Part shown: in pieces, positions 33,430 through 42,574 of the stretch
Layout: every line of letters starts with the position of its first letter
Numbering within the stretch: position 1 is the first letter of the stretch
Assembly: GCF_964063325.1 (NCBI RefSeq)
Contig: NZ_OZ061315.1
Span: forward strand, 2,542,001-2,606,000
Reading direction: 5' to 3'
Origin: Hafnia alvei
GTDB taxonomy: Bacteria > Pseudomonadota > Gammaproteobacteria > Enterobacterales > Enterobacteriaceae
DNA: 64,000 nucleotides
The notes under the pieces: model-generated
What the model saw: the letters and a program-made list of their open reading frames with translations, nothing else
Database searches by the model: none
Told to the model about the DNA's origin: nothing
Made by a program: the position numbers and the translations under genes

Positions 33430-34404
33430 TTATTTGATCGGCAGTTTTATATCTTTAAACATTGCCTCAATTTCTTCATTTGAACGCAATGCAACAGCGG
33501 TATCAACAACATCTCGCGTCAAATGCGGTGCAAAACGTTGGATGAAATCATACATATAGCTACGCAGGAACGTACTGCGGCGGAAGCCGATTTTTGTAGT
33601 GCTAAAGGTAAAGATATCGCTGGTATCCACCGTAACCAAATCAGGATCCTGAGCAGGATCGACCGCCATATTCGCGATAACCCCCACCCCTAAGCCCAAA
33701 CGCACGTAGGTTTTGATCACGTCGGCGTCTGTGGCAGTAAAGACAATCTTGGGTGTCAAACCCGCACGATTGAAGGCCGTATCCAGCTCTGAACGCCCCG
33801 TGAAACCAAAGGTATAGGTAACAATGGGATATTCGGCCAGCTCTTCAATGGTGATCGAGGTTTTCCCTGCCAGCGGATGGTCGGGTTTCACCACCACGGC
33901 GCGATTCCAGTGGTAACAAGGCAACATAATCAAATCATCATAAAGATGCAGAGCTTCAGTCGCGATAGCAAAATCCGCGTTTCCTTTAGAAACCGCTTCC
34001 GCAATCTGCGTTGGAGAGCCTTGATGCATATGCAGAGACACGCGTGGATAGCGTTCGATAAAGCCTTTAATCACGGGAGGCAGCGCATAACGCGCCTGCG
34101 TATGCGTCGTAGCCACATACAGTGAGCCTTTGTCTGGATAGGTATGTTCCCCTGCAACAGCTTTGATGGCATCAACCTTGGATAAAACTTCACGCGCAAT
34201 GCGGATAATTTCCTGCCCTGCTGGCGTTACCTGTGTCAGATGTTTTCCACTGCGGGAAAAGATCTGGATACCTAATTCATCCTCTAGCATTCGTACTTGC
34301 TTACTAATGCCTGGCTGAGAGGTGTACAGGCCTTCTGCGGTCGATGACACATTTAAATTGTGGTTCACCACTTCCACAATGTAACGAAGCTGCTGCAATT
34401 TCAT
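33430..34404 (-). CDS. cysB: LysR-family cysteine regulon activator CysB
   Basis: A 324-residue LysR regulator, the same length as E. coli CysB. The N-terminal winged HTH starts MKLQQLRYIVEVVNHNLNVS and includes TSQPGISKQVRMLEDELG; the C-terminal effector domain binds N-acetylserine and controls sulphate assimilation and cystine uptake. I chose the ATG at 34404 (minus strand), which gives the known N terminus; the frame extends four codons upstream. It is followed by topA on the same strand as in E. coli (topA lies upstream of cysB). Confidence 0.97.
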   Translation of the reverse strand: MKLQQLRYIVEVVNHNLNVSSTAEGLYTSQPGISKQVRMLEDELGIQIFSRSGKHLTQVTPAGQEIIRIAREVLSKVDAIKAVAGEHTYPDKGSLYVATTHTQARYALPPVIKGFIERYPRVSLHMHQGSPTQIAEAVSKGNADFAIATEALHLYDDLIMLPCYHWNRAVVVKPDHPLAGKTSITIEELAEYPIVTYTFGFTGRSELDTAFNRAGLTPKIVFTATDADVIKTYVRLGLGVGVIANMAVDPAQDPDLVTVDTSDIFTFSTTKIGFRRSTFLRSYMYDFIQRFAPHLTRDVVDTAVALRSNEEIEAMFKDIKLPIK

Positions 34405-34776
34405 AGCTAATACCATCCTAGGTTGAAACTTGACGCGATGGCAGTCTGGATAGGAGCACCCCTTGGCAATAGGCTTACACTCCAGCCTTGGGCTTTCTGT
34501 GCCGATTAAAACCCGTTTTGCCCTACATTGACCGCAATGTTAATAACTCAACAATCATTTAAATTGCTTTTATATAACCACTATATCATTTTGAGCCGAT
34601 CTGTATAGCTCTGGTAACAAGATCATAACGAATTATTTATGGAATTAATAAAAGTCTCGATAGCATACTTATTTAGACTTTGAATCAAAAGCCACGGCCG
34701 CTTGCCTTGATACAACGATGAATAGTTATGCAATTTCACGCACCCTATCTCGCGTTGCTGATTTTGATTTTTACAT
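34405..34776. other. Intergenic region between topA and cysB
   Basis: About 370 bp with the cysB promoter on the minus strand. E. coli CysB represses its own promoter, so a CysB site is expected, but its consensus is too loose to mark. No ORF is supported. Confidence 0.4.
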
Positions 34777-34808
34777 AAAAAAACCGGTCAGAAATCCTGA
34801 CCGGTTTT
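34777..34808 (-). terminator. Terminator of topA
   Basis: AAAACCGGTCAG pairs with CTGACCGGTTTT around AAATC, with a T-run on the minus strand, about 30 bp after the topA stop. Confidence 0.9.
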
Positions 34809-34836
34809 AACCACTTTTTAGCAAAAAAGCGTTAGT

Positions 34837-37434
34837 TTATTTCTTAGTTTCGACCCATTTTCCGTCAACGAAGAATGCGGTCCAGCCTGTCGCTTTGCCG
34901 TCTTTTTCTGAAGAGACATATTGCTGTTTGGTCTTACGACTGAAACGCACCATCGTCTTGTTACCTTCAGGGTCTTTCTGCGGCGCATCAGCCAAATAGC
35001 TCAACTTCTCAGGCAAGCGATCTTTGAAGCGAGCTAACTCTTCCACCAGCGGCGCGCGTGTTTCACGCGATTTAGGGAAAGTATTGGCCGCTAAGAACAC
35101 GCCTGCAGCGCCATCGCGCAGCACGAAGTAAGCATCTGACTTTTCGCACGGCAGCTCAGGCAGTGGAACCGGATCTTCTTTCGGTGGCGCTACGTCGCCG
35201 TTACGCAGGATCTTACGAGTGTTCTTACACTCTTCATTGGTACATGCCATGTATTTGCCGAAACGCCCCATTTTCAGGTGCATTTCAGAACCACATTTTT
35301 CGCACTCAACGATCGGGCCGTCATAGCCCTTGATGCGGAACTCACCCTCTTCGATCTCGTAACCGTCACACGCTGGGTTGTTACCACACACATGCAGCTT
35401 ACGCTGATTATCGATCAGGTAGCTATCCATCGCCGTGCCGCACTTGGCACAACGGCGTTTAGCACGCAATGCGTTGGTTTCAGCATCATCGCCTTCCAGC
35501 ACGTTAAGCACTTCGGCTTCCGGCACCAGATTGATCGTGGTCTTGCAACGCTCTTTCGGCGGCAGTGCGTAGCCAGAACAGCCAAGGAAAACGCCGGTGC
35601 TGGCGGTACGAATACCCATCTGACGTTCACAGGTTGGGCAGGCAATACTGGTCAGAACCATTTGGTTCGGACGCATACCGCCTTCTTCTGGATCTTTTTC
35701 AGCGACCGAAAGCTGTTTGCTGAAGTCTTGGAAGAAGCCATCAAGCACGTTTTTCCAGTCTTCTTTGGCATTAGCAACCTGATCAAGGCCGTTTTCCATG
35801 TGCGCGGTGAAGTCATAATTCATCAGCTCACGGAAATTTTCTTCCAAGCGGTCGGTGACAATCTCACCCATTTTTTCAGCGTAGAAACGGCGGTTGTCCA
35901 CACGCACATAACCACGATCCTGAATGGTTGAAATGATTGCCGCATAGGTAGAAGGACGACCAATACCCCGTTTCTCCAACTCTTTAACCAACGATGCTTC
36001 GCTAAAGCGAGCCGGTGGCTTGGTGAAGTGTTGGCTTGGTAAAAGCTGCTGCAACGTCAATTCACTACCAATTTCCACAAATGGCAATGTGCGATCTTCA
36101 TCGCCCTTACGCAGCTGAGGCAGAACTTTAGTCCAACCATCAAAGCGCAAAGTACGGCCTTTCGCTTTCAACGTATAATCGCCCGCTTTCACGGAAATCG
36201 TTGTTGAGTCGTATTTAGCTGGCGTCATCTGACAAGAAACAAACTGGCGCCAGATCAGCTGATACAGCTTCTGAGCGTCTGCTTCCATGTCTTTTAGCTG
36301 TTCAGACAACACGTTCACATCAGAAGGACGAATCGCTTCATGCGCTTCCTGTGAATTGTCTTTGCTGGCGTAGGTATTTGGTTCTTTCGGCATATACTGC
36401 TCGCCGAAGTTTTCACCGATATACTCACGCACCATGCTAACCGCATCCTGACTCAGGTTAGTGGAGTCAGTACGCATATAGGTAATATGACCGGCTTCAT
36501 ACAGACGCTGGGCCATCATCATGGTTTTCTTCACGCCAAAGCCAAGGCGCGTGCTTGCGGCCTGCTGCAACGTGGAAGTAATAAACGGCGCAGAAGGCTT
36601 GCTGCTGGTCGGCTTATCTTCACGATCTAAAACCGTGTAATGCGCGTTCTCTAGCGCCTTAACGGCGGTCTGAGTTTGATCGCCATTAACCGGTTTGAAA
36701 GGTTTGTCTTTGTGATGCGTAACCTGCATTTGCAGAGCAACTGCATTCTTGTCGTTCAGATCGGCACGTAATTCCCAATATTCTTCAGGAACAAACGCTT
36801 TGATTTCGCGTTCGCGATCGACAACCAAACGCACAGCAACCGACTGAACACGACCGGCAGATAAACCACGGGCAATTTTCTTCCACAGCAGCGGAGAAAC
36901 CATGTAACCCACGACGCGGTCCATAAAACGACGCGCCTGTTGTGCGTTAACGCGGTCGATATTTAATTCGCCGGGTTTATTAAATGCCTGCTGGATAGCG
37001 TTCTTAGTGATTTCGTTAAACACCACGCGGCTATAACGACTTTCGTCGCCGCCAATCACCTCACGTAAATGCCACGCGATGGCCTCCCCTTCGCGGTCAA
37101 GGTCGGTTGCGAGATAAATGTGGTCAGCTTTTTCAGCTAATGTTTTTAACTCTGCAACAACCTTTTCTTTACCTGGGAGTATTTCATATTGCGCTTTCCA
37201 GCCGTGATAAGGATCAACGCCCATACGATTAACCAGCGCTTCACGCTCATTCTTTTTGACTTTAGGCTTCGCTTTATCTTCAGCGGAGGCTGCGCCCTTT
37301 TTACTGGCTGAACCACTGGTCGGCAAATCGCGGATATGACCGACGCTGGACTTAACCACGTAGTCATTACCCAGATACTTATTTATCGTTTTAGCTTTTG
37401 CCGGGGACTCAACTATTACGAGAGCTTTACCCAT
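34837..37434 (-). CDS. topA: DNA topoisomerase I
   Basis: An 865-residue type IA topoisomerase (E. coli TopA also has 865) that relaxes negative supercoils. The TOPRIM domain starts MGKALVIVESPAKAKTI and has the metal triad DLDREGE at about residue 111. The active-site tyrosine is Tyr319 in ITYMRTDST. The C-terminal part carries three four-cysteine zinc ribbons (CPTCERQMG...C, CAKCGTAMD...C, CEKCGSEMH...C) and a further ribbon-like basic domain. It is upstream of cysB as in E. coli. Confidence 0.98.
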   Translation of the reverse strand: MGKALVIVESPAKAKTINKYLGNDYVVKSSVGHIRDLPTSGSASKKGAASAEDKAKPKVKKNEREALVNRMGVDPYHGWKAQYEILPGKEKVVAELKTLAEKADHIYLATDLDREGEAIAWHLREVIGGDESRYSRVVFNEITKNAIQQAFNKPGELNIDRVNAQQARRFMDRVVGYMVSPLLWKKIARGLSAGRVQSVAVRLVVDREREIKAFVPEEYWELRADLNDKNAVALQMQVTHHKDKPFKPVNGDQTQTAVKALENAHYTVLDREDKPTSSKPSAPFITSTLQQAASTRLGFGVKKTMMMAQRLYEAGHITYMRTDSTNLSQDAVSMVREYIGENFGEQYMPKEPNTYASKDNSQEAHEAIRPSDVNVLSEQLKDMEADAQKLYQLIWRQFVSCQMTPAKYDSTTISVKAGDYTLKAKGRTLRFDGWTKVLPQLRKGDEDRTLPFVEIGSELTLQQLLPSQHFTKPPARFSEASLVKELEKRGIGRPSTYAAIISTIQDRGYVRVDNRRFYAEKMGEIVTDRLEENFRELMNYDFTAHMENGLDQVANAKEDWKNVLDGFFQDFSKQLSVAEKDPEEGGMRPNQMVLTSIACPTCERQMGIRTASTGVFLGCSGYALPPKERCKTTINLVPEAEVLNVLEGDDAETNALRAKRRCAKCGTAMDSYLIDNQRKLHVCGNNPACDGYEIEEGEFRIKGYDGPIVECEKCGSEMHLKMGRFGKYMACTNEECKNTRKILRNGDVAPPKEDPVPLPELPCEKSDAYFVLRDGAAGVFLAANTFPKSRETRAPLVEELARFKDRLPEKLSYLADAPQKDPEGNKTMVRFSRKTKQQYVSSEKDGKATGWTAFFVDGKWVETKK

Positions 37435-37868
37435 AATTACCTTTACCTGAATGAATCCTTCTGTCTCCAGAAGCCTTTGTTCGCCATTATCATAGCGATT
37501 GAAAAATTCTTTTTTATATTGCGGCAGACCGCGCTGAGATCAAGCCATTTTTTTATAAATCGCTTTCAACTGCTCAACACAACTGCAAAATGCGACTCCA
37601 AAAACAGGAGCAACGCACTCGCAACCTTATGACATGCGGAACTTTTATTCAAAACGACAATCTTTCGTTCCGCCAAAGGTCAGAAAACCCATCACTCTAC
37701 CGGATTGAGAACATCACGCAACTTAATTAGCACGGAATGGAGATTTTTACCAATTATCGGCCAAAACTTAGATCAAAATACCGCGATAGTTTGCGATACC
37801 CCTAGCGTACGCAGTACTATATTAGGCAGTGTTATTAATAGACAACGTCATTTGTTGGAGAACGAAAA
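37435..37868. other. Divergent intergenic region topA-yciN
   Basis: About 430 bp between the divergent starts. In E. coli topA has several promoters, including heat-shock and Fis-linked ones, so multiple promoters are likely. I mark no individual site. The yciN start is preceded by GGAGAACG. Confidence 0.4.
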
Positions 37869-38120
37869 ATGTTCGGTGAAACAACCCCAATCAAACGTGA
37901 AGCTCTGCTGGCGGAAGCCAACCAAATCATTAAAGAACACGAAGATTATATGCAGGGTATGGAAGCGACCGAAGTCGAGCAAAAAGGCGACGTATTAGTA
38001 TTCCGCGGTGAGTTTTTCCTCGACGAAGATGGAATTCCAACCCGCAAAACCACCGCCGTGTTTAATATGTTTAAACATCTAGCTCATGTATTATCTGAAA
38101 AATATCATTTAGAAGATTAA
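37869..38120 (+). CDS. yciN: DUF2498 family protein YciN
   Basis: An 83-residue protein of unknown function, homologous to E. coli YciN. The C-terminal half (TAVFNMFKHLAHVLSEKYHL) is nearly identical. It is divergent from topA, as in E. coli. Small, acidic, without signal peptide or membrane segment. Confidence 0.94.
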   Translation: MFGETTPIKREALLAEANQIIKEHEDYMQGMEATEVEQKGDVLVFRGEFFLDEDGIPTRKTTAVFNMFKHLAHVLSEKYHLED

Positions 38121-38144
38121 TTCATCATTCTGAATTGAATCGCT

Positions 38145-38175
38145 AAAAAAATGCCCCTTTCAAGGGGCATTTTAA
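38145..38175 (+). terminator. Terminator of yciN
   Basis: AAAATGCCCCTT pairs with AAGGGGCATTTT around TC, 25 bp after the stop; flanking A and T runs allow use by the convergent sohB transcript too. Confidence 0.9.
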
Positions 38176-38210
38176 TTTCATTAATGTTACTCAACATTAA
38201 CAAACTTATT

Positions 38211-39263
38211 TTATATATCGTAACGCTGGCTACGCTGCCACCAACGTAACATCAAGCGATCGGCGCTGTTCGCCGCGCTATTGGTAAAGCGATCCATCAT
38301 GCGTTTACGACGGGTATAACGCACACCGATCACGTCATGATTTTCCATTTCAGCGATCAACAGATCGTCGCTGGTACCAACGGAGTCGACCAAGCCTTTA
38401 TCTTTCGCTTGAATGCCATACCAGTGTTCACCGGTTGCGACGGAATCAATGTCCAATGACGGTCGCTGCTGGCTGACAAACTCTTTAAACAGCTCATGGG
38501 TTTCATTCAGCTCTTCGCGGAATTTCTCCCGGCCTTGCTCGGTGTTCTCGCCTAACAGCGTGAGAGTACGTTTGAACTCCCCGGCAGTATGCAACTCAAC
38601 GTCGATATCGTTCTTCTTCAGCCAGCGGTTGAAGTTAGGGATCTGTGCGACAACGCCGATTGAGCCAATAATCGCAAAGGGTGCTGCGACGATTCGGTCT
38701 GCGACACAGGCCATCATATAGCCACCGCTGGCGGCGACTTTGTCTACCGCAACGGTTAATCGCACACCTGCCTGACGTAAACGCTGCAACTGTGAAGCGG
38801 CTAAACCATAGCCATGCACCACGCCGCCCGGACTTTCCAAGCGCAACAGAACTTCATCGCCCTGCTTAGCGGCAGCCAGCACAGCGCTGATTTCCTCACG
38901 AAGCGAACTCACTTCATGGGCATCCATACTACCTTTGAAGTCGAGAACATAAAGACACGGTTTTTCTTTCGCAGCAATCCCCTGTTTTACCTCGGTTTTA
39001 CGCTGCTTTGCTTTCTCTTTATCCTGTTTTTTCTGCTGCTTATACCACGCTTTTAAGGCGCTATCATCCATGCGCGCTTCCTGCATACTGCGCTGCATAT
39101 CACGATACTGTTCGCCTAAATCCGTTAACTGTAACTCTCCGCGGCTCGCTCCCTTTTTATGTCGCAGGCTGACAAACAACACAATCAGTGCCCCTATTGC
39201 GATCACAAAGGTCATCACCTTCGCCAAAAATAGGCCATACAAGGATAACCACTCCACATTCAC
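38211..39263 (-). CDS. sohB: Inner-membrane serine protease SohB (S49)
   Basis: A 350-residue S49-family (SppA/signal-peptide-peptidase-like) protease. An N-terminal membrane helix (about residues 9-30) is followed by a charged Lys/Glu/Gln-rich linker and the protease domain. The catalytic Ser lies in DKVAASGGYMMA; RLESPGGVVHGYG and GSIGVVAQIPN are family blocks. Multicopy sohB suppresses degP loss in E. coli. Same neighbours as in E. coli (yciN and yciK). Confidence 0.95.
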   Translation of the reverse strand: MNVEWLSLYGLFLAKVMTFVIAIGALIVLFVSLRHKKGASRGELQLTDLGEQYRDMQRSMQEARMDDSALKAWYKQQKKQDKEKAKQRKTEVKQGIAAKEKPCLYVLDFKGSMDAHEVSSLREEISAVLAAAKQGDEVLLRLESPGGVVHGYGLAASQLQRLRQAGVRLTVAVDKVAASGGYMMACVADRIVAAPFAIIGSIGVVAQIPNFNRWLKKNDIDVELHTAGEFKRTLTLLGENTEQGREKFREELNETHELFKEFVSQQRPSLDIDSVATGEHWYGIQAKDKGLVDSVGTSDDLLIAEMENHDVIGVRYTRRKRMMDRFTNSAANSADRLMLRWWQRSQRYDI

Positions 39264-39547
39264 CGCCTTGTTTAAGATTTTCTGATACTACTTATATTAG
39301 CGCTAATCCACTGTAGCGCGTCCGCCAGTATGTAACATACTGGCGGACGCGTCATTTTCAAGGGGCTTATTCGTAAACTCCCTGTAAATTCAGCACATAA
39401 TGTCCGCTCTAGGAACAATACCATTGACCATTAGCCGTGCAATAGGTCAAGATCGGCGACTATGAGTTACAGCAAATAAACAATTTAGTCATAACTTGCC
39501 GATCCAGCCGAAAAGCCTTGATGCTACGCGGCGTGAGGAAATACAGC

Positions 39548-40309
39548 ATGCACTATCAACCACAGCCTGAGCTTTTGCAAAACCGCATTATTCTTGTGAC
39601 CGGAGCGGGAGACGGAATTGGCCGTGAAGCGGCCCTCACCTATGCTCGCCACGGCGCGCAGCTGATTTTACTCGGCAGAACGCTGAGTAAGCTTCAGACC
39701 GTGCAGGAACAAATACGCCAGCTTGGTTTGTCACCTGCGGCGATCGTCGAATTTGATCTGTTAACGGCAAAGCCAGCCGACTATCAACGACTCGGCGCAG
39801 AGTTAGCGTCAGCCTACCCTTATCTTGATGGCGTATTAAACAACGCGGGTTTGCTCGGCACTATTAACCCTTTAGCGGAGCAAGACTACCAAGAGTTTTG
39901 TGATGTGATGCAGGTCAACGTTAACGCCTCGCTATTGTTATCGCAGGCGCTGCTGCCTTTACTGCTGAAAGCGCCCGCAGCATCCCTGATTTTTACCAGT
40001 TCTAGCGTGGGCAAAACCGGTCGCGCGGGATGGGGCTCTTATGCTATTTCCAAATTTGCCACCGAAGGCATGATGCAGGTATTGGCCGACGAATATAAGA
40101 ACTCTAATTTGCGGGTAAACTGCATTAATCCTGGCGGAACCCGCACCGGAATGCGAGCATCGGCATTCCCTGATGAAGATCCGCAGAAGCTAAAAACGCC
40201 TGCTGATATCATGCCGCTCTATCTTTATTTGATGGGTGACGACAGCCGCCGAAAAACAGGATTGAGTTTCGATGCCCAACCGGGGCGAAAAGCCGGCCCT
40301 GCGGAATAA
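39548..40309 (+). CDS. yciK: Short-chain dehydrogenase YciK
   Basis: A 253-residue classical SDR. The cofactor loop is VTGAGDGIGREAA, the catalytic Ser lies in TSSSVGK, and the YxxxK pair is YAISKFA. The C-terminal DDSRRKTGLSFDAQPGRK is a YciK signature. I chose the ATG at 39548 because it follows GTGAGGAAA and matches E. coli; the frame is open ten codons upstream. Substrate unknown. It precedes cobO with a 70-bp gap, as in E. coli (yciK-btuR). Confidence 0.95.
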   Translation: MHYQPQPELLQNRIILVTGAGDGIGREAALTYARHGAQLILLGRTLSKLQTVQEQIRQLGLSPAAIVEFDLLTAKPADYQRLGAELASAYPYLDGVLNNAGLLGTINPLAEQDYQEFCDVMQVNVNASLLLSQALLPLLLKAPAASLIFTSSSVGKTGRAGWGSYAISKFATEGMMQVLADEYKNSNLRVNCINPGGTRTGMRASAFPDEDPQKLKTPADIMPLYLYLMGDDSRRKTGLSFDAQPGRKAGPAE

Positions 40310-40378
40310 ACGTCACATCATTTTGGTGTCGCTATTTATGCCGTCGGATAACAATAAATAAATAAGTTAGGAGTAAGC

Positions 40379-40969
40379 ATGTCTGAAGAACGCCACCAGC
40401 AGCGCCAACAACGTATCAAAGAAAAAGTCGATGCCCGTATTGCCGCCGCGCAAGAAACTCGCGGCATCGTGATGATTTTCACCGGCAATGGCAAAGGTAA
40501 AAGTACGGCAGCGTTTGGTACCGTGGCGCGCGCTGTTGGTCATGGGCATCGTGCGGGCGTGATTCAATTCATCAAAGGCACGTGGGAAAACGGCGAACGA
40601 AACCTGCTTGAGCCGCATGGCGTCGAATTTCAGGTAATGGCAACCGGTTTTACGTGGGAAACACAGAATAAAGAAACGGATACCGCCGCCGCACTTGCGG
40701 TTTGGGAGCACGGCAAACGCATGCTGAACGATGAAAGTTTAGATCTTGTGGTCATGGATGAGCTGACCTATATGGTGAGTTACGGCTATATCGAACTTGA
40801 AGAGGTGCTAGCCGCGTTGAAACAGCGTCCGGCGCATCAATCCGTGATTATTACCGGCAGAGGCTGTCATCGTGAACTGGAAGAGCTGGCGGATACCGTA
40901 AGCGAAGTTCGCCCGGTGAAACACGCGTTTGAAGCAGGTATTAAAGCGCAAAAAGGTATCGATTGGTGA
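40379..40969 (+). CDS. cobO: Corrinoid adenosyltransferase CobO/BtuR
   Basis: A 196-residue ATP:cob(I)alamin adenosyltransferase (CobA type) that attaches the 5'-deoxyadenosyl group to cobalt in corrinoids, for salvage or synthesis of coenzyme B12. The P-loop FTGNGKGKSTAA and the acidic motif VVMDELTYMVSYGY are intact. In E. coli it is called btuR. A terminator follows and the next genes, cobC and cobS, converge on it. Confidence 0.96.
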   Translation: MSEERHQQRQQRIKEKVDARIAAAQETRGIVMIFTGNGKGKSTAAFGTVARAVGHGHRAGVIQFIKGTWENGERNLLEPHGVEFQVMATGFTWETQNKETDTAAALAVWEHGKRMLNDESLDLVVMDELTYMVSYGYIELEEVLAALKQRPAHQSVIITGRGCHRELEELADTVSEVRPVKHAFEAGIKAQKGIDW

Positions 40970-40977
40970 TAGTTAAA

Positions 40978-41013
40978 TGCCGAGGCCACCATTGCAAGCC
41001 TCGGCGTTTTAAT
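40978..41013. terminator. Terminator between cobO and cobC
   Basis: GCCGAGGC pairs with GCCTCGGC around an 11-nt loop, followed by GTTTT, in the short gap between convergent genes. Confidence 0.75.
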
Positions 41014-41615
41014 CAGGCAAGCACTTTCCCACTGTTGTTCAAACAGTGAATAACACTAAACCCATCGCGGTAATCGATCCGACTATGCGCTCCCTGTTCG
41101 ATGCGAAAATGCCACATTGCGCGATCTTCCAGCTTGAGAAGCTGCGTGCAGATGATTGAGATAACGCCCTGATGTGCAACGATCAACACTCGCTGTCCGG
41201 CGTGCTTTTGCTGAATATCGGCTAATGCCAACCGCACTCTTGCAGAGAAATCTCGAAACCCCTCTCCACCCGGAGGAACGGTTCGTTGCCAATCGGCACA
41301 CCAAGCGGCGTAGTGTTCAGCATCCTGTTGCTGCAATTCTTTGTGGTGACGGAGTTCCCACTCACCAAATGCCATCTCATCCAACCCGGTATGTTGCACA
41401 AATTCAGCATCTGCACCGAGTATTCTCTGAGCCGTTTGGTGAGTGCGTTGTAAGCCGCTGGTATAAACCACATCAAATGATATTTCGGTGAGCTGTGCCG
41501 CAACCGCATCAGCCTGCTGTTCGCCTAATGCCGTTAGCGGCAGATCGCTGCTGCCACAGTACACACCGTCTAGATTGGCCTGAGTCTGACCGTGGCGTAC
41601 CAAATATAACTCCAT
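41013..41615 (-). CDS. cobC: Adenosylcobalamin/alpha-ribazole phosphatase
   Basis: A 200-residue histidine-phosphatase (phosphoglycerate-mutase-like) protein. The RHG motif is at residues 7-9 (VRHGQTQAN) and the second catalytic His is in VAHQGVISI. Members of the CobC family remove the phosphate from alpha-ribazole 5'-phosphate or adenosylcobalamin 5'-phosphate. The adjacent cobS upstream on the same strand supports CobC over another phosphatase. The gap to cobS is 44 bp, so they are probably co-transcribed. Confidence 0.9.
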   Translation of the reverse strand: MELYLVRHGQTQANLDGVYCGSSDLPLTALGEQQADAVAAQLTEISFDVVYTSGLQRTHQTAQRILGADAEFVQHTGLDEMAFGEWELRHHKELQQQDAEHYAAWCADWQRTVPPGGEGFRDFSARVRLALADIQQKHAGQRVLIVAHQGVISIICTQLLKLEDRAMWHFRIEQGAHSRIDYRDGFSVIHCLNNSGKVLA

Positions 41616-41659
41616 CAGTGTTCCTTGGGTTCAGATTGCCTATGCGATAAGTATACGAT

Positions 41660-42397
41660 TTATATCACAGCAAACAGGAAGATAAGGCCGAATAACTCAT
41701 TGCCCGCGCCGATGGTGTCACCGGTTTGCCCACCAATACGTTTGTTGATGAAACCACGGTATAGCAGTGCGAACAGATAAGTGATAATCGCCGCCAGTCC
41801 GCCATGCCAACTAGCGAAGCCCAGCGTCATGAGCAGACCGATGATCAGCGCAATCACGTAATGCTGGCCGCCGATTTTCCCGATATACAGGTTTCCCATG
41901 CCATTTTCACGCGCATATTTTTGCTGGTACATCAGAACTGGCAGCAATGCACGGCTAAGCGCTGGAGCCGCTACCAGCAAGGTGTAAACGTTATGTCCGG
42001 TCTGCGTCAGCTGATAGATAATCGCCACCCGAGCCAAAATCACAAAAATCAGCGCCAGAGCACCGTTAGAACCAATCCGACTATCGCGCATGATCTCGAG
42101 AATACGCTCACGTGGGCGAGCCGAAAAAATCCCGTCACAGGTATCTGCCAAACCGTCTAAATGAAACGCGCCCGTGACCAGCGTGGTGGCCAATAAGGCG
42201 GCAACCGCCGCTAACAACGGACCGTAAACCGGCAATATCACGGCAAACGCCAACGCACTCAGCAAGCCAACGATCAGGCCAACAAACGGAAAATAGACCA
42301 CGCCTTTAGCGTAATCATTCATATCGAGATTATCTGTCCAGCGGGCAGGCACGGGAATGCGGGTCATAAACTGCAATGTGGCGAGGAATAGTTTCAT
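41660..42397 (-). CDS. cobS: Adenosylcobinamide-GDP ribazoletransferase (cobalamin synthase)
   Basis: A 245-residue polytopic membrane enzyme that joins adenosylcobinamide-GDP to alpha-ribazole (or its phosphate) to make adenosylcobalamin. The family motif GAFHLDGLADTCDG is present, as are FMTRIPVP near the N terminus and GGQTGDTIGAGNEL near the C terminus. It pairs with cobC, but cobU and cobT, its neighbours in E. coli, are absent from this locus. Confidence 0.95.
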   Translation of the reverse strand: MKLFLATLQFMTRIPVPARWTDNLDMNDYAKGVVYFPFVGLIVGLLSALAFAVILPVYGPLLAAVAALLATTLVTGAFHLDGLADTCDGIFSARPRERILEIMRDSRIGSNGALALIFVILARVAIIYQLTQTGHNVYTLLVAAPALSRALLPVLMYQQKYARENGMGNLYIGKIGGQHYVIALIIGLLMTLGFASWHGGLAAIITYLFALLYRGFINKRIGGQTGDTIGAGNELFGLIFLFAVI

Positions 42398-42481
42398 TGG
42401 TACGGGTCAGTCCATGTCGTCGGTAAGCAAGAGCATGAGAATTAACTCTCTGATTGCCTTCTATATTAATACCAGACGCTC

Positions 42482-42501
42482 ATCTGGCGCTAGCGCCAGA
42501 T
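42482..42501. promoter_or_regulatory. 20-bp perfect palindrome upstream of cobS
   Basis: ATCTGGCGCTAGCGCCAGAT is a perfect palindrome between the rluB terminator and cobS, about 85 bp upstream of the cobS start. It lacks a T-run, so it looks more like a dimeric operator or repetitive element than a terminator. Confidence 0.5.
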
Positions 42502-42510
42502 CGCAGATAT

Positions 42511-42545
42511 AAAAAAACCGCAGCGAATTAACGCTGCGGCTTTAT
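42511..42545 (-). terminator. Terminator of rluB
   Basis: On the minus strand CCGCAGCG pairs with CGCTGCGG around TTAATT, followed by seven T, 30 bp after the rluB stop. Confidence 0.92.
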
Positions 42546-42574
42546 ATTTGCACACTAAAAACAAAGCGCAGTGA

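Noticed and set aside
35278..35931. A 217-codon open frame on the plus strand inside topA
   Set aside because: It is antisense to the conserved zinc-finger region of topA, with no ribosome-binding site and no recognisable domain.
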